NCBI GenBank assembly: GCA_020746875.1
Contig: JAGTJL010000003.1
Coordinates: 930,001-994,000, forward strand
From: Rhexocercosporidium sp. MPI-PUGE-AT-0058
Lineage: Eukaryota; Ascomycota; Leotiomycetes; Helotiales
Direction of reading: 5' to 3'
Length of the DNA stretch: 64,000 nt
The notes beneath the pieces were generated by a model. The model was not told the DNA's origin and made no database searches. It saw only the letters and a program-made list of their open reading frames with translations. The position numbers and the translations under genes were made by a program. Positions 1 to 12,675 of this stretch are shown here, piece by piece; within the stretch, counting starts at the first letter, position 1; the number at the start of each line of letters is the position of its first letter.

Positions 1-654
1 TGTTGTGGTGAGGGTGGAAGGATGATGGAGAAGAGGGAGCGAAGGTCAGAGCGGAAGGAAGTGATGAATGTGGTGGCTTCTGACCTGTCTCCTCGCTTTG
101 CAGGCATCGCCCAATCCAGGATGGTGCCCCTCGCTTGCTGCACCTCTGGTCAGTTTTCCTCGTCTATCCCTTACTCTTCTTCTCACATCATTTACTGTAC
201 TCAACGTCTCAAAGCAACCCACCGTTTATCAAACCGGCCTTCTTCTGTAGACGGGTGGGTTCTCGTGCAACCAGTTGCTGCTGTGCTCCTTGGATCTTAC
301 TGTTAGCGTTGTATCTGGCCAGAGCAAAACGGCACCTATCGGATGCCGTATCTCGACGGCAACGTGCATCTGCAATATCGCATTCGAACACGACCATGCT
401 ATCCCCAGCGGAAGGCAAAATGGGTGGGCGCTCGTTTGCCCCTCCCATATGCAAGGGATAGCCTCTCGTTTCGCATCATGGAATATCATCCTCGTGGCTG
501 AAAAAGAAATATGTCACATTTCAACATGACTTCCTTCTGATCGATTCATGGATACTATACCCTTTCTACCTTGCCACATCATTCAAGGTAGATCATTTGC
601 TTATCCCACCGTTTATTTATAGATCTCCCGTTAAGATCGCTCATTTCGTTCAAG
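1..654. other. Left-edge noncoding stretch
   Basis: No gene could be supported here. Open frames on both strands are short, overlap each other and show no recognisable domain. The last part presumably holds the promoter and 5' leader of the gene that starts at 655. A gene ending just left of the window could contribute its 3' end, but nothing in the sequence shows that. Confidence 0.5.
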
Positions 655-2755
655 ATGTTCGATGTATCTTGGACGGACCCCGCCAGAGAAACTGTGGGCC
701 AACGCAAATTTCGTAAAGAGCAAGAAGCCGGGAACGGAACGAGTCGAAAAACTCCAGGGTTATCCAGGGGATCATCTCTTCGAAGTTCAAACTCATCGGG
801 ATTGACCTTTGGACAGAAGAAGCCGTCTCTTCTGAATCTCTTCAGCTCCAATGACGCAAGTAGAGTCGGATATCGTACCCAAACCCCTGCTCCAAAAACT
901 GAATATCCCATCAGCAATTCTCAGAGACTGTCTTCTTATACGGCGGATTCCGACTCATCTAGCCGAGAACTCCCAGCAACGACCACCCGGGTACCAAAGA
1001 ATGGCTTCTTTGGAAGAAGTCCACCATATTACTCCGAGGGTGAGCTTTCTGCTTGCTCCGAAGGTGCGTACATTTCCGACCTTATTTTGCACCCGTATTA
1101 ATCATTTTTTAGTGTCCGAATCCGTCTTCTCAGGGTGGACTGGAAAGTCAGCCATGACAGAATCTACCTGGGACTCTGGTGCGGAGTCTGTTACAAGCAC
1201 TGGGAAGGTTGTCCAGCCTCTGAGCGGAGACTCTTTCGTCAGTCAGAGCACTGAAGTCACGGTATCCTCTCGAGAGGGTATCAAGACCGCAGAACAAACA
1301 GCCATGATTATCCATATCTCAGCATCTGGGACTATGCCAATTCTCGTGAAAGACTCATCAGGGAAGGCGTAAGTGAATCGAACTTCCTCCTGTGCGAGCA
1401 AGTCTGATTATCTAGTTCGCCTCCGTCTTCCACCTTCGAATTTCCTCTTCCCATCACCGTAGAGCCCAAGACTCCCCCAAAAGACACTGCGAGGAGTGAG
1501 AGAGTCAACCAACGCATCGGATCACCAATGGTAAGGCGAGCTCAGCCATCGTATACATGGAAGCCGCCCGAGACGTGGGAGTGTGACAGTGGGACGCCCC
1601 AAGTTCCTCAACGACGCTCTCCTACAGCACTTCGTCCAATCAAAGAGAGGCGACACAAGATACCTCCATCTGAGATTGCGCATTTGCAGAGGAGCATTCG
1701 TCGAATGGAAGCCGCGAGTCCTAAGATCGTGCTTGAACGTCTGAAGGAGGAATGGATCGAGGTTACCGATGCGTTTGTCTACAGGGAGCTGGAGTTGGAG
1801 AAGCAGCTTTGGATGTTGACCGCACTGAGGATTTTGAAGAGCAAGTCTAGTCAAGAAGAGATTGTTGTATCTGCTAGCCCAAGACCGACAAAAGTCTTAT
1901 CTCTGTATGAGAATCATGGTATGTCAGCCAACTCTAGTATCCTTACCACTTTTCACTGACGATAATGCAGCGTCATGCTCTTCTCTCTCCGCACTAACAA
2001 CCGCCACTGCGGTCCTCCATCTCTCCACGAACCCTCTGTCCCCAAAATCCTACCCGAATATTCACCCTCTACTGGTGCCAGGACCAACATCACAACTACC
2101 CTACGCATCGAGCATATTCACCGAAATTCATGCCTTCTCCATCCCGTCTCTCCTGCCAGCATCATCAATCCCTTCCATCCTAAAAGAATGCCACCGGACA
2201 CTCCTCACCGGTTCAGAATACCAGTATACTACATCATCACAGTTATCGTCCACCAGTCCAACAAGCACGCAACCATTGCTTAAGTCAGCAAGAGGCGGCA
2301 CTTTACACCTGACTATTCTCGACCCGTCACCACTCCCTGCAACACTCGGACCACGACTGAGATCCTGGCTCGACAGCTACTTGATCTTACATCTGGAGAA
2401 ACAATTCCGGTGTCTGAACCCCAGTCGTCTCTTCCCAGTGTGGTTATCAGATGCAGGGTTACGAGCCAAGGGGAGCACGATTGCCAATGTCCGGTTTTTC
2501 GCTTCCGTTGCTTGTTCAACCGCATCGAATACAGATTCAAATGGTAGTGTATATGGCAATGGCAACGCAGAAGATATGGAAAATACTAAGCAAGAGCTAA
2601 AGAGTATCGTAGGTAGGATGTTGTGGAAAGAGATGTGGGGTACTTACGTACAGGGTGATAAGTGGTGGTGGGAGGAAGAGAGGATCGTGGAGGAGTGTGA
2701 GAGGATGGGGACGGTGTGGGAATATGCTGTCATTGAGGCTGTGAAGGAGGGATGA
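655..2755 (+). CDS. Divergent methyltransferase-fold protein
   Basis: Four exons are inferred: 655-1063, 1113-1368, 1416-1918 and 1971-2755. They give 650 residues, with GTGCGT, GTAAGT and GTATGT donors and introns of 47-52 bases. The start follows TCAAG and begins MFDVSW. Residues 1 to about 280 are Ser/Thr/Pro-rich and probably disordered. A charged helical stretch (SEIAHLQRSIRRMEAASPK) precedes the C-terminal part. The last 260 residues resemble a class I methyltransferase fold in layout: a hydrophobic strand (KVLSLYENH) where motif I should lie, a segment ending ILKECHRTL like the helix before motif post-II, then LHLTILDPSPLP. The glycine-rich SAM loop is absent, so catalysis is doubtful. 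The same layout recurs in the gene at 46548-51277. The function is unknown. The first 3' splice site could also be at 1133, which keeps the frame. Confidence 0.75.
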
Positions 2756-3502
2756 TCTAGCTGGCTGGCTTATGATCTAGGATCGGAAATGGTGTTATGT
2801 GTTATGTGGATGTTCGAGTTGATAAAAAGTTATGTTGTTGTGATAGCTAGCTCGCCGCGTCTTGGGACCATTTATCTCTTTCCGTTAGTCGTTTGTTGAG
2901 GATAGATACAATCGATTTTCTGTAGCAAAAGAACTGACGTCGAATTATGATAGAGTGCTATAATTCCCTGAATTTGTCGTTCTGATACGTCCGAAGACGA
3001 AGAGTGGAATGAGACGAAATATCTGCACTTTAAGACTGTTTTCCTTCCTACACCCCTTCCGCCTCTTTCAGGAACTCTTCCAAACCTCCAAACACTTGAG
3101 TCATAATTTGCTTCCATCCTCATCATTAGCCAAGCATTTCCTAGTTGCTCAGAATCCTCCATACACCTTCCTCAAATCTCAAATTCCTCAAGCCTCCCCC
3201 TACTCTGCACATTAACAACTCCCTTTCGGGATTCGCCTATTCGAGCCAAACAGCTAGCAGGGGGCAGGGCCGATTACGCCTTATTCGGAGCCTCAATGCT
3301 CAGGTTTCAATTTCACCCCTCCAAAATTCTGCCCCGCGATCGCAATTTAAAGTCGAGGAGTAAAACCCCACCTCAGCGAACAGTCATTCTATCCTAAACA
3401 AGCAAACTGGTACGTATAATCAATATCCTCATTCCCAAAGCCCAACTGTATGTCTCGTTTTGCTAAAGAATCTAAGCTAATCTGGCTCCCAGATAAATAA
3501 AT
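2756..3502. other. Intergenic: 3' flank and ADE12 promoter
   Basis: This tract holds the 3' flank of the preceding gene and the promoter and leader of ADE12. A probable leader intron is annotated separately. The short open frames here have no domain and no coding-like composition. I see no RNA gene. Confidence 0.5.
3410..3492 (+). other. Probable intron in the ADE12 5' leader
   Basis: A GTACGT donor at 3410 and a CTCCCAG acceptor ending at 3492 enclose 83 bases, with CTAATCTG as a possible branch site. Splicing would leave a leader ending ATAAATAAAT directly before the ADE12 start codon. This is an inference from splice signals only. Confidence 0.45.
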
Positions 3503-5453
3503 ATGGCAACGATTGTGTTGGGTGCTCAATGGGGCGACGAGGTATGGACTTTTCGATTCTTCCCCATTCACGATTTTATGCGAATATTGCGACGGACTTT
3601 AGGGATTCTTGGAGATGGATGTATTAGGACAGCATGCGAATAACATTGGATCGGTGGCAGATTTTCAACGCCGGAAGTTTCTGGATTCTGCGAATGTCCT
3701 ATGCCTGTTGAGATAGTTAGCACTGCTGCAGAGACTTGGTCTGTCATTGGCATGGCATTTTCTTAGCATTGACATTACCCATTGGAGAGGAATTTTCATG
3801 GGTCAGGATTCTTTTGAACAAGGTTCTCTTGAATTATAGCATAGGTTCGGTCTCAATGGCAGGGAATTCACAAGGTTCCAAACAAGTCTTGAAACCATTA
3901 GCTGACTTCAAATCCTCCAGGGCAAGGGCAAACTCGTCGATATCCTCTGTCCGACAGTCAAGCTCTGCGCCAGAGCACAGGGAGGAAACAATGCTGGCCA
4001 TACCATCGTCGCGAACGGCGTCACATACGATTTTCACCTTCTGCCCTCCGGCCTCATCAATCCCGATTGTGTCAATCTCATCGGAGCCGGTGTCGTCTGC
4101 CATATCCCAGCATTCTTCAAGGAATTGAACGACCTCGAAGCAAAGGGTTTGCAAGACGTGCGGTCACGAATTTTCATCAGCGACAGAGCTCAGATCGTTT
4201 TCGACCTACACCAAATTGTTGATGGCTTGGAGGAGGTTGAATTAGGAGGGAAAAGTGTGGGTACCACAAGAAAGGGTATTGGACCATCATACTCTACAAA
4301 GGCGGCAAGGAGTGGGATTCGCGTTTCCGAGATCTTCAAGGCCGATTCTTTCAATGAGAGGTTAAGGAACTTGGCTGCCGGATACAAGAAGAGATATGGG
4401 GACTTGTTCACATATGATGTGGAGGAGGAAATCTCGAGATTCAATGTAAGACATTGAGAATTTGCGGTTGAGACATTGTGATGGCTAATTTGTCTGGCAG
4501 GAATATCGGGAGAAGCTTGCTCCATATGTCGTGGACCAAGTGCCATTTATGGATTCCGCGCAGAAGAGTGGTGCACCAATCTTGATCGAGGGCGCGAATG
4601 CTCTCATGCTCGACCTAGATTTCGGAACATATCCATATGTAACTTCAGTAAGTGATTTAGATACTCTGAAATCTCTTTGGGGTGTTGCTAGTGGAGGAGA
4701 AAACTACCTAGATGAATTCGTGCTAACCGAACAGTCCAACACCGGATTAGGGGGGATCTTCACGGGCCTGGCCCTCAACCCCACCAAGATATCGAATATC
4801 TATGGTGTTGTGAAAGCATATACAACACGAGTTGGCGGCGGTCCATTCCCAACCGAGGATCTCGAGGAAGCGGGAACGAAGCTGCAAGAAATCGGACGGG
4901 AATTCGGTGTCACCACCGGCAGAAGGAGGAGATGTGGATGGTTGGATTTGGTTGTAGTCAAGGTACGTTCTCAGACTTCTATTTGTTTGCAATGCTCCCA
5001 ACGACATTCGGGTTTCGGGAAATCGCAGCGGCTGTAGGAATGCTGAATCGCTGCCGGCGGGACATTTAGAAACAGTCCTGGGGATGTGATTTCCCTAGAC
5101 GATTGCTGACAGTCCCACAGTATTCGACTGCCATAAACCACTACACGGCCCTGAATGTTACCAAACTTGATATCCTGGATACATTCCCAACTATCAAGGT
5201 AGCAACGGCCTACGTCGACCCCGAAACAGGAGCTGAGCTCGAATCCTTCCCAGCGGACCTCGAGTTATTGGGCCGTGTCAAGCCAAAGTACGTCGAGTTG
5301 AAGGGATGGGAGAAGCCAATCACAGGTGCAAAGTCATTTTACGACCTGCCCAAGGCTGCTAGGGAGTACGTCGAGTTCATCGAGGAGTTCGTGGGTGTCA
5401 AGGTCAAGTACATCGGTACAGGTCCAGGGAGAGAAGCCATGATCACAAGATGA
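3503..5453 (+). CDS. ADE12: Adenylosuccinate synthetase
   Basis: This enzyme joins IMP and aspartate with GTP to form adenylosuccinate, the first committed step from IMP to AMP, in the cytosol. Five exons are inferred: 3503-3541, 3921-4445, 4501-4647, 4735-4962 and 5121-5453. All introns are phase 0 and the product is 423 residues, the usual family length. The start [13 protein letters not shown] is followed after splicing by GKGKLVDIL, which forms the phosphate loop (residues 11-17). [41 protein letters not shown] and LTKLD-type [12 protein letters not shown] are family signatures. The first intron is long (379 bases) and cuts the phosphate loop. The third intron (87 bases) has no in-frame stop, but the VTSSNTG motif is restored only when it is removed. 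Identification is near certain. Confidence 0.97.
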
Positions 5454-8400
5454 TCTTCGCAGTTCAGTAGTACTGTTGTCTGTTTCCATTTTATCTTGTA
5501 TCGTTTTCTTATTTATGAGTTTGGTCTACATCGAAGAGTGGCTAGACATCCCTGGTGCTAATTGCATTTTTCGATGTTGATTTAACACCCAAAAGAATTG
5601 ATAGAATGTACATACCTCCGCAGTTGTCGGGTTCCGTTTAGAGCCTGTTCGTACAGGACACTTCAGTAATGGTTGATATATCCAAGGTAAGCTCGCCTGT
5701 GCAGTTCCTAAATTTCAGTATGGTTATATGGCTTTCTCGCGCTTCAGCTTTGCCAGCGGCTGTAATAAACAAGTAGTAAGTACTTATCTTCTCGAAACTT
5801 TCGAGACATGTAAAGGGTCAGCATTCCATTCCCAACAGACCACCACAGTAGATCTCAACGCCACATATCCTATTATGTCTAGCTAACCGTTTAGCTTCCT
5901 TCCTCTCTCTTCTCTGTCTCTTTCCAGCTCACGAAACCGCCGTTATTTGTTGCATATCGACGCCGAGCCTCACTCCGTCGCATTATCGTGACAGCTACAG
6001 CTACTTCCAGACCAGATCGTCATACGGAGTATCTCATGGACCCCTTGCAGTAGTCTCTGAAGCTCCCCTCCCCTGAATCAGAACAGAACAAAACGGCAGC
6101 TGAGATGGGGGAGATCGTCGATCTCTTTCAACGTCTGCATGCGTGTATGCATGCATGCTCTGAATTCAACCCCGCAACGTTGATCCGAGACAGAAAAGGG
6201 GAATTCTCATAGGTAGACGAAGAGCGAAAGACAGCACCCAAAGTTTTGTTGCACATCTCAAAAATGAGCACGACTCGATGTTGTCTTTGAGAGATTTATC
6301 AGCAGAGAGCGTACGGGGTGGGTTATCGTCTGGACTTGGATGTGGACTTGTGCAGACGAGCATGTGGAGAAGGAAGATGTGGATACAGTAAACATACAAG
6401 CGGTTCGGTTCCAGCTCACGGGTTTCAGCTGCGGCCGCTGCCGCTGCTGCTGTCTGATGATGTGTCTCTCGGTGTACGATTGTAACAGGAGGAGAGGAGG
6501 TAAATTCCCTGAGTCAGTTCGCGGCCCCACATACGGCGAGTCAGTTGTATATCCGGATGTGGGGATATGGGGATGCGTGGTTTTCTTTCATTTTGTCTGC
6601 TCTCCGGAGTCTCCGCTGATGAGAATTGCCATTTAGGGGTTTCTTTTCCGGCTTCTTGTATTGTGGATTGAAGGGTTGGTGAGCTAGTTTTGTTTGATGA
6701 GTGGTTATGCGCTGTGTGCAACTCTCCTAGGTTTTGCCTTTTGATATCCGAGAGATCGCTGTGCTTCGGACATCACGGTTTGGGATGTACTCTGTATGGG
6801 GCACTAGGCTGAGAGAGGAACTTACATGCGAACTATCTATCCTGGATTTCAGGAAATTTTGTTTATGGTGTCTTTTCGAAGTCTTGAGCTCATTGCTTTT
6901 TTACTTTTCCTTTTACTTTCCCTTTTACCTTTGCATTCTCCTTTCACGGTGTCGGTCGTCAACTAGCTACAGTCTACAGCTAAGATTGTGTCTACAGATA
7001 CTGTACCTAAGATGTCATTTCTGGTCCCCTGAAGAGTCTGGACCACAAGCTAAGCAGAAGATCGATGCACCCCGGAGCCGGCGTCCGCACCGACCAAGCA
7101 ACCAGCCAACCAGGCCACCCCTCATCCCGAAGCTGGGCTCAAGACAGCCAAAGTCACAAAGTCTATTTCCCCTCTAACGACCGATTTACACTTTTTTATA
7201 TATGCACTTAGTCGCGTCTCTCAGCCCGTTTGGTGATTTAGTTTAGTTATTAAGGGTTTAAGTTTTCGCGGTGACCGAATATATCACCGGCGCGAGGGGA
7301 AGTGACGCAGGGTGAAGGCTTGACCTGACTGTTTCTGCGCCTGTGGTTGGGCATCGCGCATCACGCTATGCTCTAATGGCACCAATGTACACGAAGTGGA
7401 TGAAGTGACACGATTCAGCGTCGAAAATGCGACGTGCAACAAAAGCTGCGGATGATATGACAGAGGAGAGTTCAGAGTCCAGAATGTGATATCCTCCTTC
7501 ATGGGTGAGGTTCGATAGGCGGATAAGGGGCGAGGTCGACGATGCAAGCGAGGAGAGGGTGAGATTCACTTTACAGGCTGCACAGGTCTGGGGATACGAC
7601 CTTAGCGGCCGGCTAGGGGAGATGCTTCCTACTGGCTCCCTGGACGTCATACACACCCTTCAGCGCCTGTCGTGCTGTAAAGACCTGACTCGAGCTCACT
7701 ACTCGTCTGTTTTTAATCGTCTTCGCATCTTGTGTCACACCTCTCTCACCAAACCATTGGACGGCACGTCTAGGTTGGCTCTTTCTTCCCCCCGGAACCA
7801 TGAACAAATATCCGGGCATAAACATCTCTTCCTATCCTTTGGGAATTGGCTGTGATGTGTGGTCTGTGTGGTCATGAGGCTCGGCTGGGCTTGCTGGACT
7901 GGCTGGGCTGGTTGCTTATTCCCATCACAAACCCATTTTGCCCAACACTTGTCGCTTACATTGCATCCCTCTTCTAGCAAGCTTTCCCGGCTCTAATTTA
8001 CATCTGGCAAATGAAGAGCATAAGAATGGTCCTTTTGTGGCTTTGTTGCACGTCGCATTTTTCGACATCGAGTCGTGTCGATGTCAGGAATCAGCTGTCA
8101 TGTTGTGCTTGGTGGGGTTGAACCGCGAAAGTACTGGGGCTTTCGGTGTCGCGAGCCTTGGTGGAATCCACTGTGTTGGGATTTTGATGGAGATTACGAT
8201 GAGGATGACTCGATACACAAAACTGCTACGTGCAACAAAAGTTGAAAGTTCAAGTTGTCCCAATCTTGACAGTTGCGTTTGCAAGAGACTGCCTACGAAG
8301 TCAGTGTTAATGTCACGGAGCTTTGCTCGTCCTCAAATTCCCGATTGGGTATAAGCAACGTTTTTCCAACCGACATCAAGCTGTTTTCATTGTTAGAAAT

Positions 8401-11400
8401 AATCGACAGTTCCTTGACGTCTTGATGACACACCCTAGAGTAAGATAATTGTTAGAAAAAAACCCATCCATTTCCACTTTTTCGCTTTCTACCAAAAAGG
8501 GTGTCCTTCCGAGATCCCCTTTCGGAGCGGAGTTTACTCTCGTTGACGGACATGGTTAGCCGAGATCATAACTCCACGGCGTTAACAAAACACCAAAGGG
8601 CAAAACCTTACTCCTACAGGCTACAGCAGACTAGCAAGCACAAAAACTAACCAGAAATTCCGCTTGAATCCGGAGTTCAACATTACGCTCGCTAAAATTT
8701 GTTATTCCCAACCAGCCCAATTTCTTTTGCACAGAAAATGAGCCTTGAAATCCAAAGTCACGGCCACCTCGTGATATCCACGCGACTCACTTTCTCTCCC
8801 TCTCACTCAAGGACTTTGGTACTTGGCGAATAAGACGTGCAACAAAAAGCAACCCTCCTCCCTCTTTCTGTTCATCAAGCAGGGACAGCCTCGTCAGATC
8901 CCAAATCACGTCAGTCAGGAACTAGGGTTTTGACTTTTAGGCTAACGTAACTCGTAAAAGACCACCTCGGCTTATGGGGTGCGACTTGCATCAAAAACGA
9001 TGGTAAGGAAGGGATGGGAAACCGCTTTTGTCTTTTACTTTCTCCAGGGCTGGTCTTGTTCCGTGTACCGGGGGGTTTGAAGACTGATGTTGCGAAGAGG
9101 TTGGAAAGGCTTTGATAGTGGCTTTTGGTGATGTCTCTGGTAGATGTGCATTTGTTCCGTGTCGGAGCGATGATTGAGAGCCCTTTACTGAGCGCGAATG
9201 TCGACGAAGGGCACCTATCTTTCAAAGCAAATTGCACTATATTTATGTATACGTATCTTGTCTGTACCAATCAAGCGACGCCTTCACAGGACGCATGAAA
9301 TCCCAGCCGCTGGTATCTCCGTATTGACATCGTCTCATCCCCAAGCCACACCTCGCCAACCGACCCCCTTTTCGGATCAACAACTCCCAGCGCAAAGTCC
9401 ACATAGCCCAACCGGCCCAACTCCGCCGAACTCTGTTTTGCGTCTTGCAACAAAACCATCCCATTCGAGAAAATAGCTATTGAAGGTTTCAAACTCACGC
9501 ACCCAAGGGCAGAAATTGTTCTCAGCCCCATCAAGATCCACTGCGAACTATAAACGGCGACTCTTCGGTAGGTCTGGATGGATGGATGTCTGGAATCGCG
9601 GGCGTTTTGCAAAGTTTCGGCGGTGGCAGTGCATCGTCTTCGGGATGAGTACCGTTTTTGGTTGTAGTATAGCTGGAGTTTGGATTGAAGGTTATTTTGC
9701 GATGTGCATCAAAAGTTTAGAGAGGTGGGCAGAAGGAAGGTTAGGTCACTAGGTGAAGGTTTACTATGTACTATTGAAACTTATATCCCTGGTGCTGAGG
9801 ATGGCGGGGTAATTCCGCCTCGGGACTGAACCTTTTTTGTAGGAGACGATAAAGATTGTTCTTTGAAGTGCTCTCTTCGTAGGAACACGACACTGGTACA
9901 GACAGAGTGTCATAATTCTAATATCCGAAGTATTGCATCGCGATATAACGTAAATCCGAAAGCGGTGATGGCTGCAGAACTCGAGAGTTGTGGCGACTTG
10001 GCTGCCTCATTTAGAGACGCCAACTCGAACCTCAGCTGAGGGCCCAAGAATGGACTTTCTTTTTCTTACCCCAGACAAGACCCTCTTCTGAAAGTTTATA
10101 TTCTACGACATGCAACAAAGACCAATGCCTTAAAACATAAGAGACTTGTTTTCATCCAAATCGGCGGTCTATGGCTATGCCTCGGAATATTTACGTGAAA
10201 TGAGTAAATAAACTTCAGACGATCCTGAAGAGTGTACCTGTTTCGGCAGAATCTTGCCGACTATTCCCACTTCTAATGAGAAAGCCAAAATTGCGATGTG
10301 CAACAGGCATTTACCTCTGTTTCGAAGGTTTCTTACTTGAGTATGTGTCAGACATTATTTGAAGTCATCGGCATATAAGATCTACTACTGCATGAGGATC
10401 GTGCATATCAAACGACATGTCGTTTTTTCTTTTTCTTTTAAACTTTCCTGTCGGGCTCTGACGGCCCTTTCGTCCGAACTTCGGAAGATGTGTTGAGGCT
10501 GGAAACCTTAAGTCCAAGGAGTACAGTACATCACGGGATATTCGTAGGTCACATAGATCAAAATTCAAGACTTACGGCACTTCTGTTGGGGTTTTCTCTC
10601 CGAAGTGCAAAGTTTGTTTGGTTAGCAATTCTGATGAGGAAGGGATGTTCGGTTGTTAGTATCGAGCGAGGGTACTTATGTTTAAGATAGTTCTTACGAA
10701 GGATTCGTAAGAAACCTTTAGCTCCTCAAGCGAAAGTCAATATGCTTTGCCGCATCCATCCATCCATCAGTCGGGCCAATCCAGAGCCAGTCTTTACGGA
10801 GGTATAAATACAATACACTACGTACAGAAGAAGAAATCAATCAGAACTATATAAACTTTGCTGATGCGAATTGCAACAAAAGAATCCTCATACAATGTAA
10901 GTCCGAATGCAGGTGTGAGAGGTGTAAAGGAGTCATGAAATGGATACAAGAACGGAAATATTCCGGCTTGACTCGGTTCAGACGATCTGATCACACGACA
11001 CGGATGGATCTGAGCTGACGTGGAGATAAAGTTCTCAACGATTAACCTGCGCCTATTGCCACATGGCAAGACAAAATTGGCATGGGTTGTTCAGACGTCG
11101 CGCAACATTTAAAGTAAGATTCATCTCCACAGTTCTGACTCAGAACTTTCTAGTCAGCGAAATTGCAGAAACGCGGCAAGATTTTCCTCCTTCCTTCTTT
11201 TCCTTTCTTCCTAGAAGGTGGGTCGTTTGCAATTTGATTCGGAGTTGCGCCGAGTCTTGAGTGCTGACAAGGAGGTGGCTGTTGTGTATTGTGGGGTTAG
11301 TGTTTTGACCCTTTGAGATTTGTTTGCACTTTGTGCGTGGAGGGTCTCATTTTTGGGCTTTCAGATAGGTGCTAATGCTAAATAGAATCAGTTAGAATCA

Positions 11401-11616
11401 GCTCTGTTTACTGACGCAGCAGAAATTTTGGATTGGCCAATGATCTACTGTATGAGTTGATGATTTGAAGTCTGGTTGGGCAATCTTGAATTTAGACAGT
11501 GAGGGAGGGGTAAACGAAGAAGCACTGGTGGTACTTTGACGATAGCCACGACACAAAAATCAAAGGACAAACTCTTTGCAGACGAATCAAGAAGCCAGTC
11601 TCATCACATCAAAGAA

Positions 11617-12105
11617 GGTTTATAGAGCGACATGCAACAGAAACTTCGCGGCTGGGAGAGAATCCCACAATTGCCCTCACTCCTATGTTCAGTTCAACAG
11701 TCAAACATAGATCTCCCGAAAGCCAAAATATGCGAAATGCAACAAGAACCATTCTTATAAGTTAACAATCACTCTCAGATCACGCCTAAGGTTTAAAAAG
11801 CGACGTGCAACAGAAGCTTTGAGACTGGCATGTATTCCACAACTGTGCCCATTCCCAGCCTCAGTTTGGTCATTGAACATGGATTTTCAAAAAGCCAAAA
11901 ATCTACGAAATGCAACAGGAACTGAACTTACAAACTATCAGTCACTCTCAAATCGTGTCAGTTGAAGGTTTAAAAAGCGACGTGCAACAGATCTTTCAAG
12001 TTTGGAATCTATCTCACAAATGTATCCATTCTCAACCTCAATTCGGCCATTGAACATGGATTTACAAAAAGCCAAAAGGTGCGACCTGCAACAAGAACTA
12101 CTTTG
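11617..12105 (+). repeat. Degenerate tandem repeat, about 175-base unit
   Basis: Three diverged units begin with GGTTTA near 11617, 11790 and 11967, giving steps of 173 and 177 bases. Each unit has GGTTTAnAnAGCGAC and a box copy, then a middle part with CATTC..CTCA..TTG, GAACATGGATTT in the last two units, then AGCCAAAA and a second box copy about 104 bases after the first. The stretch between units carries ATCACTCTCA in the first two. The third unit fades after about 12105. Confidence 0.8.
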
Positions 12106-12459
12106 TAAGCTCCTACATTCCGACCAGAATACCGATCCATCCACCTGTCGGCAATACGAAAGCCAAGAGCGTGAAATAGTGCCTTGCTGCGTGCTGCTGA
12201 ATATCTGCAGTCCCCACAGTTGCATTTATCCGAGAGTCTCTTTATCATTGGTCGAGAGCAGCGGGCAGCAGTGAAGCTTTCGCAGTCCCAACTCCGAACA
12301 AGGATTCCTTTCAGCAGAGTCTTATTTCCATTAATCCCGGGTTCAGGGTCCAATGTACGATGTTCATCCCACTTCGTAGAGTTTACGACCTATACTTCAA
12401 TCCACCTAGGTCGGCAGGCTCATATTTCCGGTCGGCAAAAACCTATTAAGTGCTTCAAA

Positions 12460-12675
12460 GTATATAAAGTTTCTTTTCTCGATGTGCAACAAAAGATCTC
12501 CTTGCTTTATCCATATTCCTTCGGGCTATGTTCTCTAATTCCAGATCAGACATAGCCCTCAGAGTTTGTTTTTCGATGTGCAACAAAGATCCCGTTTCGT
12601 CGACTACTTCGGACAATGTTCTCTTTTAAGAAGAGGTCATATAAAGTTTCTTTTGCAGACTTGCAACAAAAGTCT
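12460..12675 (+). repeat. Second block of the ~177-base repeat
   Basis: ATAAAGTTTCTTTT precedes a box copy at about 12464 and again at about 12641, 177 bases apart. A further box copy lies between them at 12574. A half-unit similarity is also visible in the shared words CTATGTTCTCT and CAATGTTCTCT near 12525 and 12609. Unit length and inner spacing match the block at 11.6-12.1 kb, although the sequences between boxes have diverged. Confidence 0.65.

Noticed and set aside
10015..10040. tRNA-like B-box text in the gene-free tract (GAGGTTCGAGTT on the minus strand)
   Set aside because: The B box does not match well and no A box or clover-leaf arms could be found around it.
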